64,000 nucleotides of DNA from RHKX01 sp046330285 (GTDB taxonomy: Bacteria; Actinomycetota; Thermoleophilia; Solirubrobacterales; 70-9): the NCBI GenBank assembly GCA_046330285.1, contig JAXLSX010000002.1:1-64000 (forward strand), written 5' to 3'. Shown piece after piece: positions 28,522-37,534 of the stretch (position 1 is its first letter; each line of letters starts with the position of its first letter). Made by a program: the position numbers and the translations under genes. Under the pieces are notes generated by a model, which saw nothing but the letters and a program-made list of their open reading frames with translations, was not told the DNA's origin and searched no databases.

Positions 28522-29697
28522 TCAGGCCGCGACCGGCAGCCGCGCCGGTGCCGGCTCGCCGGCGATCGTCGCCGGGCAGATCCCGAGGTAGTGGCCGAAG
28601 GACCAGCGCACGAACGCGTCGGTGCTCATGCCCTTCAGGGCGGGGCCCAGGATCCGTGGTGGGATCTTCGGCACGAGCTTCTGGACCCGCAGCATCCACT
28701 CGTACTTCCAGCGATGCGAGTCGTTGAACGCCCCGTAGCGCGTCAGGGCGGCGTCGCGGCTCGAGCGGCCGGTGAACACCGACCGCAGCTCGCGGCCGCA
28801 GGCGACCCCGAAGTAGAACGCGGGGCGGATGCCCTCCGCGGTAACCGGCAGACAGTGCCCGGCCGAGTCGCCGCAGAAGAAGATGTCGCGGCCGACGCCG
28901 TCGCGGAGCTTGTGGGGGATCCAGTTGCCCTGGTAGCCCTCGGCGGGAAGGTCGAGCCGCTCGGCCAGCTCGACGGTCGGCTCCTTGACGTGGTGACGGG
29001 GGTCGAAGCTGCCGACCCCGACCCGGAGCTCGTCCCCGGCCGGGAAGCTCCACCCGTAGCCGGCCGGCACGACGTCGCGCTCGATCCAGAGCTCCAGGTC
29101 CGCGCCCGTCCCTCCGGGATGGACCTCGAGGCCGCGTGAGAGCGGGGCATCTGGCGGCTGATAGCCGTCTCCGAGAACGCGGCGCCAGCCGAGGGCGTCG
29201 ACGACGAGGGGGGCGGTCACGACACCGCGGTCGGTCTCGATCCCGACCGGGCGACCCGACCCGTTGACGGCTGGCAGCCCCGGATCGGTCCGGCCCTCGA
29301 CCTTGGCGGTCTCGAACTCGGCGTCGCACTGAGCCCAGAGCAGGCCGCACAGCTCCGGGTAGTCGAACGTCGAGAACGTCCAGGGCAGGCGCATCCGCGT
29401 GTCCGCGTAGGGCGTGTGGAAGACGAGATCGCCGAACGTCTGACGGATCGAGGCGGTCAGCCCGAGAGCCTCGAGCCACGTCGTCGGCGCGGCGCAGGCT
29501 GAGGTCTGCCGCTCGCCGATCTCGTAGCGGTCGAGGACGAGCACCCGGGCCCCCGAGCCGGTCAGCTCGCGCGCCACGGTCAGGCCGGCGAAGCTCGCGC
29601 CGCAGACGATCACGTCCCAGTCGCCGCCGATCGGCGTCCGTTCGTCCCCGCGCTTGGTCTTCCGCTCCGGCATCGATTCGGGAGGGTAGACAAGCAT
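28522..29697 (-). CDS. FAD-dependent oxidoreductase, geranylgeranyl-reductase-like
   Basis: About 391 residues. Rossmann motif CGASFAGLTVARELTGSGARVLVLDRYEIG near the N-terminus, and FFCGDSAGHCLPVTAEGIRPAFYFG near residue 285, the second FAD motif of the FixC/geranylgeranyl reductase group. TSACAAPT after the first beta strand is typical of that family. Possible role in reducing isoprenoid chains of lipids or quinones; inferred. The start is uncertain: ATG at 29697, ATG at 29673 and GTG at 29727 are all in frame with no clear ribosome site. It converges on the YdcZ gene. Confidence 0.8.
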   Translation of the reverse strand: MLVYPPESMPERKTKRGDERTPIGGDWDVIVCGASFAGLTVARELTGSGARVLVLDRYEIGERQTSACAAPTTWLEALGLTASIRQTFGDLVFHTPYADTRMRLPWTFSTFDYPELCGLLWAQCDAEFETAKVEGRTDPGLPAVNGSGRPVGIETDRGVVTAPLVVDALGWRRVLGDGYQPPDAPLSRGLEVHPGGTGADLELWIERDVVPAGYGWSFPAGDELRVGVGSFDPRHHVKEPTVELAERLDLPAEGYQGNWIPHKLRDGVGRDIFFCGDSAGHCLPVTAEGIRPAFYFGVACGRELRSVFTGRSSRDAALTRYGAFNDSHRWKYEWMLRVQKLVPKIPPRILGPALKGMSTDAFVRWSFGHYLGICPATIAGEPAPARLPVAA

Positions 29698-29845
29698 CCG
29701 GGTCCCGCGCCGGCGCACCTTCCGCACGGGTTTGGACGCAAATCGACACTCGGGAGTCTTGATGGGTCACCGAACGGGGGCGGACGATGGCCCTGTGGAT
29801 CTACTGGGTGCAGATATGGCTCGCAACGGGCCCGAGGTGCACCCA

Positions 29846-30733
29846 ATGGATCTCCGGATCGCGATAGTCGCGGCCCGACAATCGGGAATCGTCGGTCACG
29901 CCCAACTTCTTGCACTGAGCCTGAGCCGGGGTGCGATTCGGCTTCGTGTCGCGCGGGGCTCGCTGCATCCCGTGTTCCCCGGGGCCTACGCGGTCGGCGT
30001 GCCGGCGTCGAGCAGCCGAGCCCTCCGGATCGCCGCGCTGATCTCGACCGCGCCGTCCTTCATCAGCAACCGCGACGCCGGCGAGCATTACGGGATCCTC
30101 GAGCCGATTCCCGGGCCGGTCCACGTGACGGTCGCGCACGGCCGGCGACTCGAGCGCAACGGCATCGTCGTCCACCGAACCCGTTCCCTGCCCATGGCGG
30201 AGCGGCGGGCGTTCGGTCCGCTTCGCGTCACTTCGCCCGCTCGGACCCTCGTCGACCTCGCCGGCGTCCTCACCGAGCGGCAGCTGACCCGGGCCTTCGA
30301 CGAGTCGCAGCGGCTTGGGCTCGCGGAGCGGCCCGAGATCCTGACCGCGTGCGAGCGCGCCGGCCCGCGGCGCGGCACCGGCAACCTGGCCGCGCTCGCT
30401 CGCGAGCCGGCGCTGCCCGTCGCCCGCGCCCGCAACGGCGGCGAGGCCGAGTTCCCGAGGTTCTGCCGCGAGCACAGCCTCCCGGTCCCAGGCGTCAACG
30501 TCCCGCTGCTCGGCTATGAGGTCGACTACCTCTGGTCCGAGCACGGCCTCGTAGCCGAGTTGGACGGCGAGCATCACGACTCGCCCCGTGGCCGGCGCTC
30601 GGACGCCGCCAGGGACGCCCGCCTGCTGGCCGCGGGCCACGCCGTGCTCCGGTTCCGGCGCCGTGAGATGCGGACGAATGGCCATCTCCTCGCCGCCCGG
30701 ATCGGCATGGCGCTCGGCCTCGGACCCGGGTAG
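29846..30733 (+). CDS. AbiEi-like N-terminal / DUF559-like C-terminal protein
   Basis: 295 residues. The N-terminus (IVAARQSGIVGHAQLLALSLSRGAIRLRV) is a winged-helix domain like the AbiEi antitoxin family, followed by TLVDLAGVL. The C-terminus (about 205-285: VDYLWSEHGLVAELDGEHHDS...LLAAGHAVLRFRRREM) resembles DUF559/Vsr-like PD-(D/E)XK nucleases, with Asp and Glu of the core visible. This two-domain layout is frequent in Thermoleophilia. No AbiEii toxin is next to it, so a toxin-antitoxin role is unsupported here. The ATG at 29846 places the helix at the usual distance from the start; an ATG 30 nt upstream is also possible. Confidence 0.75.
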   Translation: MDLRIAIVAARQSGIVGHAQLLALSLSRGAIRLRVARGSLHPVFPGAYAVGVPASSSRALRIAALISTAPSFISNRDAGEHYGILEPIPGPVHVTVAHGRRLERNGIVVHRTRSLPMAERRAFGPLRVTSPARTLVDLAGVLTERQLTRAFDESQRLGLAERPEILTACERAGPRRGTGNLAALAREPALPVARARNGGEAEFPRFCREHSLPVPGVNVPLLGYEVDYLWSEHGLVAELDGEHHDSPRGRRSDAARDARLLAAGHAVLRFRRREMRTNGHLLAARIGMALGLGPG

Positions 30734-30771
30734 CTGCGTCGACGATGCGGTTTTGCCACAATCCCGCGTCC

Positions 30772-32226
30772 ATGTCCGCGACTCAAACAGCCGGCGGAGC
30801 GCTTCTGGCGCCCGAAGGAGCGACCCCCGTGGAGGGCTCCGACGGGCTCCTCCTCGAGCTCGACGGCAAGATCTTCCCGAATTACGACGCCACCATCACC
30901 CACTTCGAGGAGGGTGAGGTCGTCACCGGCACCGTCGTCCGCATCGACAAGGACGAGGTGCTCCTCGACATCGGCTGGAAGTCCGAGGGCGTCATCCCCT
31001 CGCAGGAGCTCTCGATCCGCCGCTCCGTCGACCCCGCCGACGAGGTCTCGCTCGGCGAGCAGATCGACGCCCTGGTCCTGACCAAGGAGGACCAGGAGGG
31101 TCGCCTGATCCTCTCCAAGAAGCGCGCACGCTTCGAGAAGGCCTGGCGCAAGATCGAGGCCGCCGCCGAGTCCGGCGAGCCGGTCGAGGGCGTCGTCATC
31201 GAGGTCGTCAAGGGCGGCCTGATCCTCGACCTCGGGGTCCGCGGCTTCCTGCCCGCCTCGCTGGTCGACATCCGCCGCGTCCACAACCTCGAGGAGTTCA
31301 CCGGTCAGACGATCGAGTGCAAGGTCATCGAGCTCAACCGCAGCCGCAACAACGTCGTGCTCTCCCGCCGCGCCGTCCTCGAGGACGAGCGCAAGGAGGT
31401 CCGCGAGCAGATCCTGACCCGCCTGCAGCCGGGCCAGATCGTCGAGGGCAAGGTCTCCAACATCGTCGACTTCGGCGCCTTCGTCGACCTCGAGGGCATC
31501 GACGGGCTGATCCACATCTCCGAGATCTCCTGGAGCCACGTCAACCATCCTTCCGAGGTCCTGAAGATCGGCGAGACGGTCAAGGTCAAGGTCCTCGACA
31601 TCGACCGCGACCGCCAGCGGATCTCGCTCGGCCTCAAGCAGACGCAGGAGGACCCGTGGCAGACGGTCCTCAACTCCTACGGCCCGGGCTCGTCGCTCTC
31701 CGGCAAGGTCACGAAGGTCGTCGCCTTCGGTGCCTTCGTCGAGATCGTCCCCGGCGTCGAGGGCCTGGTCCACATCTCCGAGCTCGCCGAGCATCACGTC
31801 GAGACGCCGGGCGAGGTCGTCCAGCCGGGCGAGGAGGTCCGCGTCAAGATCCTCGAGATCGACGAGGAGCGCCGCCGGATCTCGCTCTCGATCAAGCGCG
31901 TCGGCGAGGGCGGGCTGCCGCTCCGCGACGCCTTCCAGGCGGCCGCCACCCAGGCCGGTGTCGCCGAGGCCGGCGAGGATGCCGGCACCGAGCTCGGTCT
32001 CTCGGAGGAGGTCTTCGCCGAGGACAAGCCGAAGTCGGGCGGTCTCGAGATCACCGACGAGGACCTCGCCGCCGCCCATGCCGCGGTCGAGGCCGAGGCT
32101 GCGGCAGCCGCCGCGCAGTCCGAGGACGACGCCGCCGAGGAGCCGGCCGCCGCCGAGGAAGCCGGCGAGGAGCCGTCCGAGGAAGCCGACGACGCCGCCT
32201 CCGAGCCGGAGGCCGAAGAGTCCTGA
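30772..32226 (+). CDS. rpsA: 30S ribosomal protein S1
   Basis: 484 residues with four S1 RNA-binding repeats (about 45-115, 130-200, 215-285, 300-372), each with a GxVxxIxxFGAFVxL or related core and an ending such as RISLGLKQ or RISLSIKR. The C-terminal 100 residues are acidic and Ala/Glu-rich. Four repeats and an acidic tail match actinobacterial S1. ATG at 30772 begins MSATQTAGG. coaE follows after 4 nt, the same order as in many actinobacteria. Confidence 0.95.
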   Translation: MSATQTAGGALLAPEGATPVEGSDGLLLELDGKIFPNYDATITHFEEGEVVTGTVVRIDKDEVLLDIGWKSEGVIPSQELSIRRSVDPADEVSLGEQIDALVLTKEDQEGRLILSKKRARFEKAWRKIEAAAESGEPVEGVVIEVVKGGLILDLGVRGFLPASLVDIRRVHNLEEFTGQTIECKVIELNRSRNNVVLSRRAVLEDERKEVREQILTRLQPGQIVEGKVSNIVDFGAFVDLEGIDGLIHISEISWSHVNHPSEVLKIGETVKVKVLDIDRDRQRISLGLKQTQEDPWQTVLNSYGPGSSLSGKVTKVVAFGAFVEIVPGVEGLVHISELAEHHVETPGEVVQPGEEVRVKILEIDEERRRISLSIKRVGEGGLPLRDAFQAAATQAGVAEAGEDAGTELGLSEEVFAEDKPKSGGLEITDEDLAAAHAAVEAEAAAAAAQSEDDAAEEPAAAEEAGEEPSEEADDAASEPEAEES

Positions 32227-32230
32227 GCCC

Positions 32231-32821
32231 GTGCCCGGTCCCTCGCTGATCGGGTTGACGGGAGGCATCGCCGCCGGTAAGTCGGAGGCGCTGCGGATCC
32301 TCGCCGACCTCGGGGCCGAGACGGTCTCGACCGACGGGCTCGTCCACGAGCTGCTCGGCACCGATGCCGTCCGCGACAGCCTCGTCGAGCGCTGGGGCGC
32401 GGAGGTCGCGCCGGACGGGGATGTCGACCGCGCCGCCGTCGCTGCCATCGTCTTCGAGCGCCGGGAGGAGCTGGCGTGGCTCGAGGCCCTGTTGCACCCG
32501 CTGGTCCGCGACCGGGTCCGCGAGTGGACGGAGGAGCTGCCGACCGCGACCGAGGTCGCGGTGGTCGAGGTACCGCTGCTGTTCGAGGGCGACATGGCCG
32601 AGACCTTCGACGCGACGATCACGGTCGTCGCCGCCGATCAACACCGGATGGAGCGCGCCGCCGCCCGCGGCCACGGTAGCCTCGAGGGCCGAGACGGCCG
32701 GCAGCTCACCCAGGAGGAGAAGGCGGCGAAAGCGACCTACGTAGTCGAGAACCACGGCTCGATCGTGGACCTGGAGGAAGAGCTCGAACGGCTGTTCCCC
32801 GCTCTCGTGGCAGCGCGATGA
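32231..32821 (+). CDS. coaE: dephospho-CoA kinase
   Basis: 196 residues; phosphorylates dephospho-CoA, the last step of coenzyme A synthesis. Walker A GGIAAGKS near the N-terminus, STDGLVHELL for substrate binding, EVPLLFEG and a lid with RAAARGHGS. GTG at 32231 follows the rpsA stop by 4 nt. Overlaps the next gene by 4 nt (ATGA). Pantothenate genes panB/panC lie 17 kb away in the same window. Confidence 0.93.
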   Translation: MPGPSLIGLTGGIAAGKSEALRILADLGAETVSTDGLVHELLGTDAVRDSLVERWGAEVAPDGDVDRAAVAAIVFERREELAWLEALLHPLVRDRVREWTEELPTATEVAVVEVPLLFEGDMAETFDATITVVAADQHRMERAAARGHGSLEGRDGRQLTQEEKAAKATYVVENHGSIVDLEEELERLFPALVAAR

Positions 32822-33414
32822 GCCCGGCCGCACGCTCGCAGTCGGCCGGAGTGATCCGGCTGCGCCGGCTGTTCCTGATCGTCGGTGTGCTGCTCGTGAT
32901 CGGCGTGATCGTCGGGATCTCGCGCCTCGACGTCAGCGGCACGATCGACGAGCTGACGCTGCCGCTCCGCCACGACGACATCATCCGCCAGCAGGCGGCC
33001 GAGAAGGGGGTGCCCGCCGACCTGATCGCGGCCGTGATCTACGAGGAGTCGAAGTTCCAGGACCAGACCTCCTCGGCGGGGGCGCGCGGGCTGATGCAGA
33101 TCACCCCCGACACGGCCGACACGATCGAGAACCTCTCGGGCGGCGAGACGTTCGTCTACGAGGACCTCGCCGATCCCGAGCTCAACATCCGCTACGGGAC
33201 GTTCTATCTCGCCTACCTGCTCGACAAGTACGGGGGAGACGTGGTCGCCGCGCTGGCCGCCTACAACGCCGGCGAGGGCAACGCCGACGCCTGGGGCGGA
33301 GCCGGGATGAAGATCGACGACATCGAGTTCCCCGAGACATACGACTACGTCCGCGACGTCCTCGAACGCCGCCAGCAGTACCGCGAGAAATACGCCGACG
33401 AGCTCGGGCTCTAG
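32818..33414 (+). CDS. lytic transglycosylase (SLT domain), membrane-anchored
   Basis: 198 residues. One N-terminal membrane segment (about 17-38), then an SLT domain: VIYEESKFQ carries the catalytic Glu, followed by SSAGARGLMQITPDTA, NIRYGTFYLAYLL and ALAAYNAGEGN. Acts on peptidoglycan outside the membrane. It is translationally coupled to coaE, an order seen in other actinobacteria. It converges with the DoxX gene, overlapping by 4 nt. Confidence 0.92.
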   Translation: MSPAARSQSAGVIRLRRLFLIVGVLLVIGVIVGISRLDVSGTIDELTLPLRHDDIIRQQAAEKGVPADLIAAVIYEESKFQDQTSSAGARGLMQITPDTADTIENLSGGETFVYEDLADPELNIRYGTFYLAYLLDKYGGDVVAALAAYNAGEGNADAWGGAGMKIDDIEFPETYDYVRDVLERRQQYREKYADELGL

Positions 33415-33761
33415 GCAGTCGCCCGCCAGACCCACCAGGCGCAGAGGAACTGCAGCGGCAGGCGCGCCCAGAGCGCGACCGGCGGGACCTTCTCGTAGCG
33501 CTCGGGGTGGAGCGTCATGTGGACGTTCGCCGGGTAGACCGCGGCGAGGACGCCCAGCAGCCACCAGCGGGCGAAGCGCCTGGTCGCGGGGGAGATGACG
33601 GCAACCCCGCCGACGATCTCGGCGACGCCGCTCCAGAACACGAGCTCGCGGTGTGCGGGGAGGTAGTCGGGCATGATCGACTCGTATGCGCGGGGCATCG
33701 CGAAGTGGTTCGCCCCGGCGGCGATCCAGAAGGCTGCGAGCAGGCGCTGGGAGACGCTCAT
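33411..33761 (-). CDS. DoxX-like membrane protein
   Basis: 116 residues with four predicted membrane helices. The order FWIAAGANHF, ELVFWSGVAEIVGGVAVI and a third helix followed by VHMTLHPERYEKVPP resembles DoxX-family proteins. Family function is vague; some members work with redox enzymes. It diverges from the following membrane-protein gene with a 58-nt gap. Confidence 0.78.
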   Translation of the reverse strand: MSVSQRLLAAFWIAAGANHFAMPRAYESIMPDYLPAHRELVFWSGVAEIVGGVAVISPATRRFARWWLLGVLAAVYPANVHMTLHPERYEKVPPVALWARLPLQFLCAWWVWRATA

Positions 33762-33819
33762 CGACGCCGTACCCTATCGGCGCGGCGGCGTCGAGAGCCG
33801 CCCCTAGACTGGCGCGACC

Positions 33820-34776
33820 GTGTTCAGGAGATCGCGCATCGTGGCCTTCGTCGGGTTGCCGATCGTCGTCGTCGCCGTCCTCGCCGTTGCGCTGACGACC
33901 GGTGGCGGCGACGCGAATCCGAAGGGGACGCTGGCGGCGATCTTCGCCATCGTCGGCGGATTCATGTTCCTGTTGCTGTTCGTCCAGGGACGGGAGATCG
34001 AAGGAGCGGCAAGGGCGTCCGAGCTGCCGCCGGGGATCGCCGGCAACCCCGTCGACAATCCGATGACGGCGAGCGAGACGGATCTCTGGGCGTCGCTCGC
34101 GATCGCGCCGATCGGCGACGAGGCGGTCGCTGCCCGGGCCACCGCCTGGGGAGTCGCGCGGAGCTCCCACCGGGCCGCCTGGATCATCTGCGCGATGATC
34201 TTCGTCTTCGTCCCCGCCGCCTACCTGCTGGAGAAGCCCTGGATCGCGGTACTCGGGGCGATTCCGATCGCCGGCTACGCGGTCTGGCGCTCGTTTGCGA
34301 TCGTCGGAAGCGGCGGCGAGCTCGATCGCGTCTACGAGGGCCTCGACCGCTCCGTCGAGCCGCTCGGCCTGTCGGTCGACGAGACTCCGACGGTCGGCGT
34401 CGGTCAGCGGGTCGGGCCGCCGGTCTCGCTCAAGACCGACGTCCGGGGCGCGCTGCGGATGAGCGGCAAGCGGCACGGCCGGGCCGTCTCCGTGGCGATG
34501 GGGGACGGCCGGACCACCGTGCGCGTCCACGCCGACTCGCCGCAGTTCGAGGCGAAGAGCAGCGACGGAAAGATCCGCGGTCGCAGGAACGAGGTGCCGC
34601 CCGAGATCGAGTCCGCCCTGAAGCTCGTCCCCGGCTCGGTCGCGTGGAAGGACGTGAAGGTCACCGGCGGCCCCGAGGGGGTCGAGGTGGCGATGGGCGG
34701 GTCGGGCAACCGGAACTGGCTCGCCGCGCTCTGGCTCGCCGAGCGCGTCGCCGCCGCAGCCGACGGCCGCGGCTGA
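33820..34776 (+). CDS. membrane protein of unknown function
   Basis: 318 residues from GTG at 33820. Four hydrophobic segments: about 8-25, 38-55, 115-135 and 142-157. The C-terminal half (160-318) is soluble, beginning with a GGELDRVYEGLDRSVEPLGLSV segment and containing alternating beta-like stretches (GRAVSVAMGDGRTTVRVHA, GGPEGVEVAMGGSG). No family recognised. Transcribed alone; it converges on the 34779 gene with 2 nt between the stops. Confidence 0.7.
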   Translation: MFRRSRIVAFVGLPIVVVAVLAVALTTGGGDANPKGTLAAIFAIVGGFMFLLLFVQGREIEGAARASELPPGIAGNPVDNPMTASETDLWASLAIAPIGDEAVAARATAWGVARSSHRAAWIICAMIFVFVPAAYLLEKPWIAVLGAIPIAGYAVWRSFAIVGSGGELDRVYEGLDRSVEPLGLSVDETPTVGVGQRVGPPVSLKTDVRGALRMSGKRHGRAVSVAMGDGRTTVRVHADSPQFEAKSSDGKIRGRRNEVPPEIESALKLVPGSVAWKDVKVTGGPEGVEVAMGGSGNRNWLAALWLAERVAAAADGRG

Positions 34777-34778
34777 CG

Positions 34779-35480
34779 TCAGCCGAGGGAGTCGAGGCGC
34801 CGGGCGAAGAAGCCGGCGGCCGCCGCGAGCTGGTCGGGGGCGGCGAGCAGCTCCGCGTAGCCGAGCTCGGCCCCGTTGAACCCGCGCGCGTTCCAGAGCG
34901 GCCCCGCCGGCTGCTCGCTCCACGGCGAGGCGTACAGGTAGGGCTCGTCATGGAGCTCGTCGCCGGGGGACGCGCCGATGGTCGCCCGGGTGCCGGCGGG
35001 CTCGTCGCCGAGATCGGTCGCGACGTCGAAGTGCTCCGGCCAGAGGCGGATCGGCGCCGGGTCGGTGCCCGGCCGGCTCTCGATCACCGCGGCGAGGACC
35101 ACGGTCCCGAACGCGAACCAGTCGGCGACGGCGGCTGCTGCGGCGGCGTCCGCGGCCGCGCCCTCGAGGGGCGTCCGCTCGGCGGCGTCGCCGGTGACGA
35201 CGACCAGGTCGGTGCCCTCGACCCGGGCCTGGCCGCCCGTCCCGCTGGCCACACCCGCCTCCCAGGCCGGTGTCCCGAAGCCGCCGGGCGTGTAACGCAG
35301 GGCGATCTCGTTGCCGGTCTCGAGCTCCCGCTTGGCCTTGAGGACATCCTCCGCGACCCGGTGCAGCGCCGCCCGGGCGGCGGCGTAGCCGGGCGGCAAC
35401 GGCAGCAGCGGCGGCCCGGCGGAGGCCTCGAGGTGCTGCCTCGCGTCGAGAACCGCCTCGTCGTGCTCCATCGCGCTCAC
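34779..35480 (-). CDS. unknown protein translationally coupled to the Rieske-ThDP enzyme
   Basis: 233 residues from GTG at 35480, overlapping the enzyme stop (GTGA). Soluble, no signal peptide. Blocks that look conserved: GNEIALRYTPGGFGTPAWE near residue 55, ADWFAFGTVVLAAV near 117 and IRLWPEHFDVATDLG near 145, then a proline-free C-terminal helix. I do not recognise a named family. The coupling implies a matched dose with the enzyme, such as a partner subunit or a handler of its product; that is inference. Confidence 0.72.
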   Translation of the reverse strand: MSAMEHDEAVLDARQHLEASAGPPLLPLPPGYAAARAALHRVAEDVLKAKRELETGNEIALRYTPGGFGTPAWEAGVASGTGGQARVEGTDLVVVTGDAAERTPLEGAAADAAAAAAVADWFAFGTVVLAAVIESRPGTDPAPIRLWPEHFDVATDLGDEPAGTRATIGASPGDELHDEPYLYASPWSEQPAGPLWNARGFNGAELGYAELLAAPDQLAAAAGFFARRLDSLG

Positions 35481-37477
35481 ACGAGCTCCGCGTCCGTCAT
35501 GACCTCGACCAGCGCCGGGCCCTCGCAGGCGAGCGCCTCCTGCAGCGCGGCATCGAGTTCACCGGCATGCTCGACCCGGATCCCCCTGGCGCCGCAGAGC
35601 TCGGCGTAGGCGGAGAAGTCGGGGTTGTGCAGGTCCGTCTCCCAGACGTCCCACTCTCCCGCCCGCTGCTCCTTGGCGATCTTGCCGAGCTGGCCGTTGT
35701 TGAGGAGCACATGGGTGATGTTCATACCGTGCTTGACCGCGGTCAGCAACTCCGCCATGTACTGCCCGAAACCGCCGTCGCCGGTGAGCGCGACGATCGG
35801 GCGCTCGCCGCCGGTCGCGGCCCAGGCTCCGATCGCCGCGGGGAAGCCGAAGCCGATCGATCCCAGATAGCCGGACATCAGCACGCGCTGGGTCCCGCGG
35901 CACTCGAAGTAGCGGCCGAACGAGTAGGCGTTGTTGCCGACGTCAACCGCGATGACCGCGTCGTCGGGCACGAGATCGCTCATCGCGGCGAACACCGCGG
36001 CCGATGCGACCCCGTGGCCGCGATCGTCGGCCGCGCGGCTGACCTTCTCGGCGGCCCAGATCGCCTTCCGCGCGGCGACGTCCGGCCGCTGGTCGATCGA
36101 GTCGGGCGGGTCCGCGGCGAGCTCGGGCTCGATCAGCGACAGCGTTCTGCCGATGTCGCCCCAGACCGGGACGGTGACCGGGTGGAACTTGCCGAGCTGC
36201 ATCCGGTCGGAGTCGACCTGGATGATCGGATGCCCGGCGTAGATGCCGGTGTGGTTCGAGAACGAGGCGCCGAGGACCAGCAGCAGGTCGGCCTCGTTCA
36301 TGACCCAGCTCGCGACGGGGGTGCCGCTCCGCCCGAGGACGCCGCAGGCGAGCGGGTGGTCGTCGGGGATCTGGCCCTTGGCCTTGAACGTCGTGATCAC
36401 GGGCGCGTTCAGGCGCTCGGCCAGGGCGGTCACCGCCGGCATCGCCTCGCGCGCGCCGTAGCCGGCGATCACGACCGGGCGCTTCGCCCCGGCGAGCAGC
36501 TCGACCGCGCGCGCGAGGTCCTCGGGCGGCGGGGTGACGGCAGAGCCTCCGACCCGGCCCTCCGGCCCGCCCGGCCCCTCGTCGCCGGCCGGGATCGTCT
36601 GCACGTCATCGGGGAAGACGAGGTGGGAGACCCCCTGCCCGAGCAGGGCGTTCTTGCAGGCGAGATTCGCGAGCTCAGCGTGGCGGCTCGAAGGCAGCAC
36701 GGTCTGGCCCCAGTCGGCGACGGCGGCGAACGCCGAGGCGAGGTCCACCTCCTGGAAGGCGCCGGGGCCGAGCACCTGGGACTCGACCTGGCCGGTGAGC
36801 GCGAGGACCGGCGCCCGGTCGACCTTCGCGTCCCACATCCCGGTCAGCAGGTTGGTCGCGCCCGGCCCGGCGATCGTCAGACAGGCCGCCGGGCGCCCGG
36901 TGAGCTTGCCGTAGGCCGACGCCGCGAATGCCGCGGCCCCCTCGTGGCGAATGCCGATGTACTCCATCTCGCCGTCCTCGCAGCGGCGCCTGATCGCGTC
37001 CGCGAGACCGAGGTTCGAGTGCCCGACCATCCCGAACACGTGCCGGACGCCCCAGGCGACCATCGTCCGTGCCATCACGTCGGTCACGGTCTCCTCGTGT
37101 GGAGGGTCTGCCGCGACGCCCACGAAGACCTCGTCGTCGCGGATCTCGATCGGGTAGGTGGTCGCCTCGTCGTCGAAACCCGGCGACTGCCCGGTCAGCG
37201 GGCAGTAGTCGAAGCCGTGCCACGGGCAGCGCAGCATCCCGTTCTCGATCGACCCCTCGCCGAGCGGGCCGCCCTGGTGGGGACAGTGGTTGTCGAGCGC
37301 CGAGAACTCGCCGTCGTAGTGGACCAGGGCGACGCTCTTCAGGCCCGCGGTGACCGTCGTGACCCGGCCCTCGGGAAGGTCCGCCGTCGCGAGGACGCGA
37401 TGCCACTCGATCTCCTCGCCCTCGCGGCTGCGCCGCAGCTGGGCTGCGCTCGTCGTGCCCGTCGGTCCCTCGCTCAT
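35477..37477 (-). CDS. Rieske [2Fe-2S] domain fused to a thiamine-diphosphate-dependent enzyme
   Basis: 666 residues. Residues about 22-125 are a Rieske domain with ligands Cys65, His67 (NHCPHQGGPLGEG) and Cys84, His87 (RCPWHGF). Residues about 130-666 are a pyruvate oxidase/acetolactate-synthase-type enzyme: catalytic Glu179 in RHEGAAAFAA, GPGATNLLTG, a central domain with VIAGYGAREA and FKAKGQIPDDHP, and the ThDP/Mg2+ site around Asp567 (LTGDGGFGQ) with LLNNGQLGKI. The fusion implies electron flow from the ThDP adduct to an iron-sulphur centre, as in an oxo-acid oxidase. ATG with GGAGGAG upstream. Substrate unknown; follows the sigma/anti-sigma pair by 57 nt. Confidence 0.88.
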   Translation of the reverse strand: MSEGPTGTTSAAQLRRSREGEEIEWHRVLATADLPEGRVTTVTAGLKSVALVHYDGEFSALDNHCPHQGGPLGEGSIENGMLRCPWHGFDYCPLTGQSPGFDDEATTYPIEIRDDEVFVGVAADPPHEETVTDVMARTMVAWGVRHVFGMVGHSNLGLADAIRRRCEDGEMEYIGIRHEGAAAFAASAYGKLTGRPAACLTIAGPGATNLLTGMWDAKVDRAPVLALTGQVESQVLGPGAFQEVDLASAFAAVADWGQTVLPSSRHAELANLACKNALLGQGVSHLVFPDDVQTIPAGDEGPGGPEGRVGGSAVTPPPEDLARAVELLAGAKRPVVIAGYGAREAMPAVTALAERLNAPVITTFKAKGQIPDDHPLACGVLGRSGTPVASWVMNEADLLLVLGASFSNHTGIYAGHPIIQVDSDRMQLGKFHPVTVPVWGDIGRTLSLIEPELAADPPDSIDQRPDVAARKAIWAAEKVSRAADDRGHGVASAAVFAAMSDLVPDDAVIAVDVGNNAYSFGRYFECRGTQRVLMSGYLGSIGFGFPAAIGAWAATGGERPIVALTGDGGFGQYMAELLTAVKHGMNITHVLLNNGQLGKIAKEQRAGEWDVWETDLHNPDFSAYAELCGARGIRVEHAGELDAALQEALACEGPALVEVMTDAELV

Positions 37478-37534
37478 CGCTCTCCTCCTCGGCCGCTGGT
37501 CATCGCCGAACAGTGCGGGGGAGGGGGCGAATCG

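Noticed and set aside
33507..35609. A 700-codon plus-strand frame
   Set aside because: Composition is Arg-rich shadow coding across the membrane-protein gene and the minus-strand genes; no motifs.
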